This document shows, piece after piece, positions 8,872 to 17,170 of a stretch of 17,284 bases of DNA (position 1 is its first letter; the number at the start of each line of letters is the position of its first letter). Under the pieces are notes generated by a model. That model did no database searches, had not been told where the DNA came from, and was given only the letters and a program-made list of their open reading frames with translations. This DNA is from Gyrodactylus bullatarudis. Its lineage: Eukaryota; Platyhelminthes; Monogenea; Gyrodactylidea; Gyrodactylidae. The translations under genes and the position numbers were made by a program. The DNA lies in the NCBI GenBank assembly GCA_012064415.1, contig SSNU01000357.1, positions 1 through 17,284 of the forward strand, given 5' to 3'.

Positions 8872-9225
8872 AAGTTGATGTCCTACGGAAAAAGTCTCGA
8901 AAATAACATTATAATACTGATCATAGAAGATTGCAAAAAGAATCAGCTTGATATTTATGTTGGTTCTCTCATGGTATCGAAAGGGTTAGGTACCCCCAGT
9001 TGCTGTCAGATGGCTGCAGAAGCATGGGAAGATGTCACCAGAATGACCATTTCTAAATGTTTCGAAGCCACCAATCTTGAAGAAAAACGGCTGGAGCAAC
9101 CTCAAGTCACTGATGATGATTTCGTACTTGAGTTTCTCACGATAAAAACAGCCAGCCGAAGAAATCGCTTCTTGATAGAGAAAATTCAGGATTTGATTAA
9201 AATTTCACAAGTTCTAATCTCTTAA
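8872..9225 (+). pseudogene. pogo/Tigger-like transposase, C-terminal part
   Basis: The open frame starts at a TTG with no upstream ATG, so it is not an independent gene start. The block MAAEAWEDVTRMTISKCFEA matches the pogo/Tigger tail, where an AW..V...TI.NCF motif follows the catalytic domain. An acidic DDDFVLEFL stretch comes next, and the protein ends KIQDLIKISQVLIS. It sits just right of the piggyBac element. The interrupted transposase at 7401 ends IIDVVKKLL, so joining the two would restore a normal Tigger order with a one-base offset. An independent Tigger fragment is the alternative. Confidence 0.6.
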
Positions 9226-10099
9226 TCCTCGTCCGAAATATTTATTTTTCTTATGGGGGTTTCAATACAAATCGGGTGAGAAATAACCCAAGATTTCGTT
9301 CTAGCGTTAAAATAAACAGCAGTTAAGATATGAAAAAAACAAACTTGTAGCCAATAATCATAATTCACAAGAGCAGAGCCTAGCCCCAGCGACTAATGTG
9401 GAGTTTTTTTTTGTTAGACAGGTTTATTTTTGAAAAGAAAATAAATATATAAAATAAAATGTGAATCTGTTCATAAGTGTTCATAATGGTCAATACAATT
9501 TGTAGGCAAAGCAAATTGTTTTTTTTTTAAATAAGAAATAAAATGCTAATAAATCTGTAAGAAATTCGTTAATCATCTGGCTTTTGAAGATGAGAATAAA
9601 GAAGAGACATGGAATTGTCTAATTTTGGCGATGATATGATTCACGTAATTTATCAAAAACGTCCCCATGCAAGGCATTACCGTGTATGTGCTAACATGGA
9701 AGCATACCCCCCCTACCTTTTTTATTAATACACGAGGAAAAGGAAATGAAAACCAACTTGAATGCGGTTAGTGTGTGTAGGGAAGGTCCACTACATTTAT
9801 GTCATTTGTTTATTGATGAGTATCTTTTTTCGCTTTCCTTAACAAGAACAGAAAAATATTGCTACTCTAATAAAAAATGCGTTTAATATGTAAAAATTCC
9901 AGAAAATGATCGCAAAAATTGAATTTATTCGTCGAAATCTATAAAAAAATTGTCATCAAATAAATTCTCTTCTATATTGATCATTTTTAACAGCTCAATT
10001 GAACCTTATTTTATTTCTAGTTGTGACAAAGATTTAATGATGATTTACAAAAAGTAAGGGACGATTACTCAATCAAGTGCATTTTTAAAAAATATTGAT
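9226..10099. other. AT-rich non-coding stretch
   Basis: Mostly A/T-rich with homopolymer runs and AATAAA-like words (9440-9545). No gene is supported apart from a weak minus-strand tail at 9925-10044. Confidence 0.5.
9925..10044 (-). pseudogene. Possible C-terminal tail of a transposase-like protein, unidentified
   Basis: Read on the minus strand, one frame gives IIKSLSQLEIK, a stop, GSIELLKMINIEENLF, then DDNFFIDFDE before a TAA. An acidic, Phe-rich tail of this kind after a helical segment resembles the C-termini of some pogo-like transposases. It is too short to assign. Confidence 0.2.
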
Positions 10100-10250
10100 T
10101 AGGGAATAAGACCAATCAGAAGTAGGGTTGAATAATAGATGCAACTGGTCCTTTTTTGAATATCGAGTAGGGGATTAGATCAATCAGAAGCATGGTCGAA
10201 GTGCAAAAGCTCAAATTTACGATTAGGGGATTTGATCAATCAGAATAAGC
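10095..10250 (+). repeat. Three degenerate ~65-nt repeats carrying (C/T)CAATCAGAA
   Basis: Units GATTAGGGAATAAGACCAATCAGAAGTAGGGTTGAA (about 10097-10132), GAGTAGGGGATTAGATCAATCAGAAG (about 10165-10190) and GATTAGGGGATTTGATCAATCAGAA (about 10221-10245) follow one another. They lie 150-300 nt before the ATG at 10402 and could be a promoter array with CCAAT-type sites. Confidence 0.6.
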
Positions 10251-10401
10251 CTCAAAAATAACATGTAAAATACATGATTTCTAAAACAGGGGGAAAATGT
10301 ACACAGAAGCTTTGTAACGCCTAGGGTAGGAGTGTTACGACACACCTTCTTTCGTTAATATTTTTTTGCCTACTGATTTTATTCTTTTTACTTGACTTAT
10401 C

Positions 10402-10692
10402 ATGGACAACTGCTCAACTTGTAGAAATCATTTTTGTTTCGCCTGTGGAAAATACATACCAAACAAGGAATTGATCCCCGTATCAGATGAATTTCTTGAA
10501 TCTTACAATGAGAAAATCTACTGCCAACTCTCACCAAACTTTTTGGAGTTCAGTCCTGCTAACGTTTGCAAGAATTGTGATCGTACCATAAGGTTTAGAA
10601 ACGATCGTAAAATTAGAAATGCTTTTTGAAGCCGACCTGTTAATCACAATGAGGATTGTTATTTCTTCAATTTTCAATATATATGCTATCAA
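10402..10692 (+). pseudogene. N-terminal fragment of the uncharacterised zinc-ligand family, one stop
   Basis: Starts MDNCSTCRNHFCFACGKYIP. The likely zinc ligands are C12/C15 (CFAC) and C56/C59 (VCKNC), with FSPANVCKNCDRTIRF matching the APSKICMSCDLKL segment of the 4734-5406 gene. A TGA at 10627-10629 interrupts it, yet the same frame goes on with SRPVNHNEDCYFF, the counterpart of PANHEDCYC. The frame closes at 10693-10695. The rest of the family protein (acidic linker and LGxPKK/YCxxIP region) is absent, so this is a 3'-truncated copy. The upstream CCAAT repeats suggest it kept its promoter. Function unknown. Confidence 0.6.
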
Positions 10693-10698
10693 TAAATA

Positions 10699-10728
10699 AT
10701 ATTATAATTATAATAATAATTATAATAT
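10699..10728. repeat. AT-only perfect hairpin
   Basis: ATATTATAATTAT, a 4-nt loop AATA, then ATAATTATAATAT: a perfect 13-bp inverted repeat immediately after the truncated zinc-ligand fragment. It could cruciform or act as a breakpoint. Confidence 0.7.
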
Positions 10729-11150
10729 GTAATTTGTATCAAAATTCAATTCCGAAACAATTGTTTACAAATATTACGAATTAGTTCTAAAAAGAGCTAG
10801 ATAACAAATAAGACTTCATATTATTAATATGATATTATTCCTATTGGTCTTGAACCATCACCAACTTTATTAACATAAGAAATAGTTTAGTAAAACAAGA
10901 ATTCCAAATCCAAATGATAGTAAATAATCATTATAATTAATAACTAATAAAAAAATTTTTTTATTCCTTTTGACAACGAGAAATTCACAAAAAAACGTTT
11001 TAAATTGACCTTTGACAAATTTGGTAAATCAACATTTTCATTAACTTAGACAAAAATTTGATTGATATATTTTTTTGATGAAATATTAAATATAAATTAG
11101 TAGTTAATTACTATTTAACAACTACAGAGTAGTTACACCTTATTTTCACC
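10729..11150. other. AT-rich stretch, nothing recognised
   Basis: Very AT-rich with many A and T runs. I find no frame with recognisable protein and no clear repeat unit. Confidence 0.5.
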
Positions 11151-11700
11151 TTTTTGAAGCGACCTCACGATCGCTAACGCAGTGGTCGTTGATCTACCAG
11201 AGCGAAAGCCCATTTGGTATTCGCTCAGGTGTCCGTCGGTTATACGGTCGATGCGGTGCTTCAGAACATTCGACACAAACTTGCCTACTGTTTACAGCAG
11301 GAAGATGCACTGGTAGTTGTTGGGATCCGAGCTGGGTCCCTTTTTATGAAGGCTTATGCACACCGAGTCAACCAGGGACCTCCCGATGGAATCCCCGTTT
11401 AGGAGTATGGAGTTGAGCGTGTTGGTCACCTTGGGTTTCCCCACTGTGCCAGCGAAGTGCCGTTCACCTGTACGGATCCTCTTATAGGCTTCGGAAGTGT
11501 TACCACTGTCGTTGGCCCATTTAATCCCATCACACAACTGATCAATCCAAGCCTCTCTCAGACTCGATACCAAAGTGATATGCGTGGCTCTGGCTTCATC
11601 CAATTCCCGCTTGTCACCAACTGATTTGATGGAGATGGCAAATTTAGCTTCGGCTTGTCTCCGAGTCCTGGCATCATACCTTACCTCTTCACAATCACAA
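11151..11700 (-). pseudogene. LINE (non-LTR retrotransposon) reverse-transcriptase fragment, internally deleted
   Basis: A single minus-strand frame runs from about 11700 leftwards. It reads CEEVRYDARTRRQAEAKFAI, then SSLREAWIDQL and NTLNSILLNGDSIG, the linker before the RT domain. It continues HKKGPSSDPNNYQCIFLL, the RT motif usually written KKGxxSDPNNYRGISLL. After one TAA (11292-11294) it resumes TVGKFVSNVLKHRIDRITDG then YQMGFRSGRSTTTALA, the next RT block. The expected 80-100 residues between ILLNGDS and the KKG motif are missing, so there is an internal deletion. The catalytic (F/Y)xDD box is not included. The fragment is clearly richer in G+C than its surroundings, which suggests younger or foreign sequence. 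The clade is not determined. Confidence 0.75.
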
Positions 11701-11956
11701 ATAATGATAAAAGTTTAAAGTTCATTGAAAATAATATTCCACAATTTTTGAAAGAAATAGTAAAAGTTGAAGAAAATTAGAATAAATGTAAGCTAAAAAA
11801 CACCAAAACTCTTCAATAAATAGCAACAGTGAAGAGAAAAGTGAAAAAGCTCACATAGGCCAGGGTAATTGAAGGTTATAGGAATAATTTTTCTGAACAC
11901 AGAATTTCTCCTTCACCTACAAATCCGTGCTGTCATCTCCCGCATGATGTTCTTGC
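11701..11956. other. Non-coding stretch
   Basis: AT-rich, with no recognised gene or repeat. Confidence 0.4.
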
Positions 11957-12331
11957 TTGTCAACTTCACGCTCGCCTTGTAAACAGAAAAAACTTTTTCA
12001 TCATCTGACCAAGGAATTCTTGGAAGAACAATCAGACAGACGTATGACTATTGATGATTATAAGGCCTCTATTGCCCAGGCTGCAAATGATAGACAAAGA
12101 ATTCAAGAGGCCTTTCCTGAAATTGAGGAGTCCCCAGACACAGATCTGATGAATGCTTCAAGACCGAATACGCTCAACATCACCAATACCCAAAATAGTG
12201 ATGTTACTATTCAAAATAAGAATAACGACCCTCCATTTGATGAAGAATCCCCTGAAGGTAGCCCACATAGGAATTATAATAAATTCCGTATGCCGGAAAC
12301 ATGTTCTGTAAGCGACACGGAATATCGATAG
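11957..12331 (+). CDS. Hypothetical acidic, Asn/Ser-rich protein fragment
   Basis: About 124 codons, beginning at a TTG with no supporting upstream ATG; the first ATG in frame is in RRMTIDDYK. It has a basic start (KQKKLFHHLTKEFLEEQSDRR), a helical region (TIDDYKASIAQAANDRQRIQ) and then a low-complexity acidic tract with many Asn, Asp and Glu. The protein ends MPETCSVSDTEYR. One frame over, LCNRYREHSKFINE follows the stop, so the C-terminus may be frameshifted. The sequence could be an exon, since an AG precedes AAAAAACTT near 11986. I do not recognise the protein, and a fragment of a transposon-borne gene is as likely as a host gene. Confidence 0.35.
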   Translation: MSTSRSPCKQKKLFHHLTKEFLEEQSDRRMTIDDYKASIAQAANDRQRIQEAFPEIEESPDTDLMNASRPNTLNITNTQNSDVTIQNKNNDPPFDEESPEGSPHRNYNKFRMPETCSVSDTEYR

Positions 12332-12639
12332 CCTCTGCAACAGGTATCGTGAACATAGCAAATTCATAAATGAATAATGTAAGTGGTCATGTTTACCTCA
12401 GTGAATATAAACTGAAAAATGAAGACAAACTGGCTAAAGAAGCCTTCGAAACTTACCTAAAATAATTCGAAATCTACTTAAATTGTTGATAAAAATCAAA
12501 TAAGAAAGGAAAGATAAAGATTAATAAAGATTCGTTTCTCAACTATGGCATACACAATTGTATTGAGAATATACTAGTTCAGGAATAGGTTGATTATACA
12601 CATGAATATATCTAAATGACCATAATAGGAATTGAATAG

Positions 12640-12912
12640 TACTCGGGGACCTACTCGATTTTTATTGGCTCCTGGGTAATTCGCCCGTAAATTAAATTTT
12701 GCGTCGTTCCCGAACCAAACCATTACCCATATGATTATTATTGGGACATTGTACCCACACTCGACAAAAACATTACATGGGGGACTAACGCCATTGAGGG
12801 ACGTTCCCACAGCGGACCGAGCAAAAACTGTAGCCATATCTATTACAAAATCTCCTTACGGTCTAAACAGTTAGGAGATATTAAATTTAGCAAACGAAGA
12901 GAAGTACACTAA
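12640..12912 (+). pseudogene. Possible MULE-like transposase C-terminal fragment
   Basis: One frame with a stop at 12688-12690 reads YSGTYSIFIGSWVIRP, then NHYPYDYYWDIVPTLDKNI followed by TWGTNAIEGRSHSG. The pattern W-D...L...I..TN-x-IEG recalls the W-N...L....RTNNxVEGWH block at the C-terminal end of Mutator-like transposase domains. It is divergent, has no catalytic residues and is short, so the assignment is tentative. The overlapping minus-strand frame (12574-12837) looks like a shadow. Confidence 0.3.
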
Positions 12913-12972
12913 ACTTCCTGAAAAATGTATGAGAGTAAACTAGACGGTAAGAAGTTTCTTGCTTCATTACTT

Positions 12973-13336
12973 ATGAGTAGGAATATTGAATTTTTTTCGT
13001 TCAATCATCATCAAATTAGCAAAAAATAATTTTAAGGGCCGCAGGAGACCGCAAACCTATTCTGAGAAAAAAACGGATGCCACCGCGAGAATCAGCATGA
13101 AAAACTGAACATGTGAATTTCAGCTTAGTTGAGTTTTAAGTGTTGCACAGTGTTGAGTAGGAGTATTGAATTTATATTTATTTTAGAAACCAGGTCATAA
13201 ATGAGTTATTTTTCATTATTTCGAGCCGAAATTTCAGAATTGACTTATTCTTTTCATATTCTATCGTTATGCTAATTTTTGTTCAATTCACACTCGTCAA
13301 ATTTTTTTTTTCATTCAATCATCATGAAATTAGCAC
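12973..13336 (+). repeat. Duplicated ~50-nt segment, second copy split
   Basis: GAGTAGGAATATTGAATTT joined to TTCAATCATCATCAAATTAGCA occurs compactly at 12974-13021. The first half recurs at 13154-13173 (GAGTAGGAGTATTGAATTT) and the second at 13311-13335 (TTCAATCATCATGAAATTAGCA), separated by about 135 nt. Confidence 0.6.
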
Positions 13337-13423
13337 CGATCGACACAATAAAGTTATCTAGTTTCAAATTTAAGGCTAAAATATTATTTCACCTAATTTA
13401 TATGAAGGTTCAAAGACGATATC

Positions 13424-13807
13424 ATGAAGATTATGAACACAATTTGCATCCAAATTCCTCGTATGACCTTCATCAGTTTGAGGGTATCCTCCTGCCATAG
13501 GCTCGTTTGCCTCAGCCAGAAATTATTGAAGTCAGGGAAATATCAAGAGCCACTAATGATCGAACGAATACAGAAGCTTCATTTTCCGTTTATTGATGAA
13601 GGTACAAAGTCTCGCAAGACTATTTTTCAAAGTCAGAGTCAACTTTCCCAGGCTCTGTACAATGATTTTCAACTCAGTCAAGATAACATAAATCTCACTG
13701 AGTTGAGAGCCAATTCTCTGCGAGTAGCTCAAGAAATGGAAATGGAAAGATTCAGGGCTTCAAATTCTTTTCTGAGAAGGTTCATGGATTCGATAACCCC
13801 TCTTTAG
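13424..13807 (+). pseudogene. pogo/Tigger-like CENP-B/Tc5 DNA-binding domain fragment
   Basis: The last 75 or so codons of this frame carry the family signal. SQSQLSQALYNDFQLSQDNI is the L.eal..W-like first helix. NLTELRANSLRVAQEMEME is the second, and RFRASNSFLRRFMDSI is the closing F-x-A-S-x-x-W/F-L-x-R-F segment. It stops at 13805-13807 before any catalytic block. The upstream residues (MKIMNTICIQIPRM) show no psq helix-turn-helix and may not be coding; the real frame may join one at about 13327-13500. It is unrelated in sequence to the 5653-6195 copy beyond domain type. Confidence 0.45.
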
Positions 13808-13915
13808 GAAAGGTATGCTATTAAGATTTTTCAATTCCTTGACTATACCTTTTGCAGTCCAATTTGGAAGAATTAAAATTATTATTTAAACTATTGCTAA
13901 TGAAAAGGAATAGAA

Positions 13916-14052
13916 TGCAAATTTAATTGGAAGGGTAGAAAGGCAACGGGGATAGGGGGGACAAAAGAGAAATAATAATTGGAATAGTTGTAAATATTAA
14001 CGAAAATATTGCAAATCGAATTGGAAGGGGCTGAGAGGGAAGGGGATGAGGG
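13916..14052 (+). repeat. Purine-rich, G-rich tandem duplication, ~94-nt period
   Basis: GCAAATTTAATTGGAAGGGTAGAAAGGCAACGGGGATAGGGG (13918-13958) matches GCAAATCGAATTGGAAGGGGCTGAGAGGGAAGGGGATGAGGG (14011-14052). The G-runs stand out against the AT-rich background. Confidence 0.6.
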
Positions 14053-14229
14053 TACTTTTTTGAAATCTAATAAGGATGATAAAACTACAAGGCAAATTTA
14101 TAAAATTGAAAATCAAATTGAAAACCCCTTTAGAACTGCCTGATTTACTCTGTAGTCAACAGCATTTTTTTTCTTTTAACTACGATACTATACTCTTTTA
14201 GATCATTAATAAAAAAGTTTCCATAAAAT

Positions 14230-15399
14230 TTATAAATTTTCTTCAATTAAATCTTGATTATTAAGAACATTTGAATAATATTTTTCAACGTGGAAACAAG
14301 CTCTACGTACAATATCATTTGTTATTGCATTTCTTGATCTCATAGTTATGTCCTCAAGTTTCCTTAGCCTGAATTCTTGAATTGTTAGGCCTCCTTCGTT
14401 ATGTATGTAGTTGATAAGCTCTGTTCTTTCCAAGGCTAATAATTTCTTCACTTCACTTTTGAGTACACTCCAAATCTTTTCGATTGGATTTAGCAAAAAA
14501 GAATATGGAGCAAGGCGTAAGATCTCCACATTTTCATTTTGTATTTCTAGCTGCGAATGGCATGGTGCATTGTCGAGGATTATTGTTATCGGAAATAAAT
14601 TTCTTGACATTTGGCGACTAACAGGTTAATCCACTCTGCAAAATCTTCTCGTTTGAAACTCCCTCTTTTTGTAGTTAGATCAATAAGCTCGTTCATCGAT
14701 ATAGCTCCAATAACATGAAGATTTTGACCTTTGTAGTTGCAATCCATGACTGTACAGCGTTTTCCTATCTTCGACCTCTTCGTTTACAAAATATTGAAAT
14801 TTGTTTCGTCAATAAATATTAAATTTCTTCCTTCAGCCCCTTGGCGCAATAATGAATTGACAGCCGGCTCGGTTTATCTTATTCGATTCAGAATTCATTC
14901 CTGAAGGCACTTGATGAATTAACTTGACAGAGAAAAATTCCAAATCTAACCAATTTCGAACCGTACTCAAGCTTATTTCGATATTGAAATTTGTGGCTTG
15001 GGGGTTTGATTCTATGAAATTAACCGAGGCTGTTATTTCTGGAGACTATTTCGTGTTTCTCAATCCTCCTCTTGGATCAGGGACAGGCTTTCCTGAAACG
15101 ATCCATTTATAAGCAGTACTGTAAGGTACTCTTGAGTGTTCAGCAAATTCTCGCCAAGGTTTTCCATCCATATTCAACATCCATATTTCATTAACAAGTT
15201 TTTAGACTTCTGGAGAACGACTGAGTTCTCCCATAGAAGAAATTGAAGCTTTTTTAGCCAGGCTTCCTGAGCTCACAAATTGGTTTGAGCCTTGTGATAT
15301 CTGGAATCTGGATGAAGCTGCGTGGTTTCTATATGAACGAGGAGACAAGTAGTAAACCAGAAGTAACGAGGAAGATAAATAGAAACTCGGACGTAACAA
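14230..15399 (-). pseudogene. IS630/Tc1-superfamily DDE transposase, decayed
   Basis: Read right to left, the frame 15399-15202 ends SMGELSRSPEV before a TAA and then continues in frame KLVNEIWMLNMDGKPWREFA and HSRVPYSTAYKWIVSGK (N-terminal helix-turn-helix). The basic RGGLRNTK comes next, then a TAG. ISLSTVRNWLDLEFFSVKLI then SESNKINRA lead into the core. Catalytic residues are the Asp in LIFIDETNF (codon 14808-14810), the Asp in IILDNAPCHS (14572-14574) and the Glu in LLNPIEKIWSVLK (14479-14481). Between the last two are 30 residues. YKGQNLHVIGAIS and RGSFKREDFAEWINLL also fit the DDE_3 family. There are at least three in-frame stops and two frameshifts (near 14850 and 14610). The C-terminal piece (14610-14230) is fully open. 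I recall close relatives in oomycete and copepod genomes, which is memory only. Confidence 0.75.
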
Positions 15400-15780
15400 T
15401 ACAGACGAACAAAATTACTAAGTATTTCAGCCAATAAACATTATTGCCAAAAAATTGTGCATTAAATTGTATTACCAATCTTTCATATTATTTTTATTAT
15501 CGTTATAAGTTATAACTTTCATAACTATTTCACAAAACATTTATTTTATCACTTAGACAATAGAATGTATATGAATCTTTATGTACACTTTGTTGTCATA
15601 ATTAGTGAAATGTATATATCAATATAGCATGTATGCAATCAAAATGCTTCCCACCCTAGGGTGGGAAATATCAATCAAAATAACCTCTACCCTATTGACA
15701 GTGTGATAAATACAGTTGTACCCCAACACAAAAGAGAGCCAAACAGATTCACTTATATTTTTTCTTTGTAATTTCCTATA
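15400..15780. other. Non-coding region right of the IS630/Tc1-like element
   Basis: No gene. It includes a 20-bp GC-rich perfect palindrome at 15648-15667. I looked for terminal repeats of the adjacent transposase and found no convincing pair. Confidence 0.4.
15648..15667. repeat. 20-bp perfect palindrome TTCCCACCCTAGGGTGGGAA
   Basis: The sequence equals its own reverse complement. It contains CCCTAGGG and is GC-rich within AT-rich DNA, so it is unlikely to be chance. It could be a binding site, an element end or a junction of two joined element ends. Confidence 0.85.
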
Positions 15781-16281
15781 TATTTGGCATGTGAGAGGCT
15801 GATGAGTAGGCCTGAAATAAAAGCGCTTATTCCCAAACTTTCGGCATCCTTTCTTACTTTCTCGAAACGAGAAGGGTTTGTTTTCGTAAATTACCGATCA
15901 TTGATTAACTGCTTAATTGAATATTTTCAGGTTATAAGGTGAACAAGAAAGTTTCATCATCGTATTCACCTGTTTACATTATATGAAGCTTTAAAACAAT
16001 CGTGAAAAGGAATCATACAAGGACGATCAGAGAAATTCAAAAGTTTTCAATACCTAGAAAATTGTGCAACTCAGCTTCTAGACGTTGAAATTGAATTTAA
16101 AGGCAAGATTCGGAATCAGCATTAAATTTCGCACCAGAAATGCATTGTCTGAAAAAACTCCTCAAAAAATTTGCCAATCACCATCCATTATAATTATAAT
16201 TATCAGCCTTGTCATACAATTTTTTATGAAGCACGTTGAAAGATAAGTTTGTCATGCGTCAGTAGAAAAAGTTTGATTTCA
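15781..16281. other. Non-coding stretch
   Basis: AT-rich, with no gene recognised. A small hairpin TTCTCG-AAA-CGAGAA lies at about 15860-15874, and an ATAATTATAATTAT run near 16190. Confidence 0.4.
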
Positions 16282-16482
16282 TCAAAAAACCTTTCTTAAA
16301 GGATTTAACAACGTTAGTTCTTCTGAAATACTTAACCCGTGCCAAATTCCAAGAATTGATGAAATTTCAGCTGAGGTTTTACCCTCATTAACAAGAGTAG
16401 TGAGGTCACGTCGCAAGTCGTGTTTCATGGTAATAAACAAGATGACATATTTATCAGACATCACATTGATACAGAATTGCAC
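16282..16482 (-). pseudogene. Tc1/mariner-like transposase N-terminus (HTH), frameshifted
   Basis: The frame starts MQFCINVMSDKYVILFITM; a second Met begins KHDLRRDLTTLVNEGKTSAEI and SSILGIWHG, a typical mariner-type N-terminal helix-turn-helix (RRxxxxLxxxGxxxxEIxxxLGI). After GIWHG the frame is wrong. The next frame supplies RRTNVVKSFKKGF, the expected second half of the helix-turn-helix (R-T-V-x-x-V-x-K-R/F). Downstream no catalytic D or E block was found. The long inverted repeat lies directly upstream of the start, so the repeat also holds the promoter region. The same 11-residue start appears at 2336 in the deletion derivative. Confidence 0.65.
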
Positions 16483-16853
16483 TCCTCCCTATTTGATTTT
16501 GAGGTATACAAAAGTCATCAAAAGCTAAGAAAGGAATAAAAATAAAAGAATGGGGTCCTGTGTGTTTAAAATTTTGTGATACCACACCCTAGAGAAAGTT
16601 CATCGAAAATATTAAGATGGAAGTTATTCTCATAGCTTAGGATGTTCTACAAGCAAATTTCAACAAGTTCCTGTCAAAATACACTGCCATAACCCGCAAC
16701 AGATTTGATCAGAAAAAAATGCTCTTTCAAATTAGCCTACAAAATCAAGATTTAGGTTCAAAATTGAGCATTCGTGTCCACTTTATAGTAGTTACATGCT
16801 CCACTTATCTTTTTAGAGGGGTAGAGAGGAGAGGGATAACTTTTTGACAGTTA
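16282..16853 (-). mobile_element. One end of a Tc1/mariner-like element with long terminal repeat
   Basis: The segment 16510-16853 matches, in reverse complement, the left arm of the 1895-2617 element and keeps the block that element lost between two TCCTGT hexamers. Inside it begins a transposase frame. The match ends at GACAGTT (16853), whereas the copy at 1895-2617 continues for another 13 bases. The opposite end of this element is not seen in the window, so it is truncated on its transposase side or has decayed beyond recognition. Confidence 0.7.
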
Positions 16854-17170
16854 TTACGGAGGTACTACGGAGTTATTAGGTAAATCCTTATCAAGGAATC
16901 CATATCCATTTTGTTTAAAGCTAAAATCATAACCTAAAAAGCAACACCCGATCAATATAAATTGTAAGCTAAACAATATAATGGCAATCAAGTATATTGA
17001 TACAACAAAATTATCAGGAGTATTGTTTATCAAACAAAAATTTCAATTTTATTCGTGTGAAAAAGACTTGGTACTATCAATCCTTTAATGCTGAGCATTA
17101 GGGATAGATTTGGAAAATTATTTTTCTATATTAATAAAAAAATTCACGAATTTATTCGGGATAATTACAA
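16854..17170. other. Non-coding AT-rich stretch
   Basis: No gene. TTACGGAGGTACTACGGAGTTA directly outside the element end (16853-16874) has two copies of TACGGAG. Confidence 0.4.

Noticed and set aside
10095..10250. CRISPR array
   Set aside because: Only three degenerate units with unequal spacing and no cas genes, in an animal-type genome with eukaryotic transposons.
11957..12380. Second copy of the TDGTNVNTG family suggested by PETCSVSDTEYR and LCNRYREHSKF
   Set aside because: Only a vague resemblance to the YAEFLERCKISP segment; none of the strong motifs are present.
12574..12837. Minus-strand frame with MVWFGNDAKF, which looks a little like a mariner core
   Set aside because: The expected Tc1/mariner catalytic motifs do not follow. 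The plus-strand W-D...TNAIEG reading is a slightly better fit, though also weak.
15202..15399. Hydrophobic start MLRPSFYLSSSLLLVYY as a signal peptide
   Set aside because: It leads in frame into the IS630/Tc1-type transposase and probably reads through its 5' untranslated sequence.
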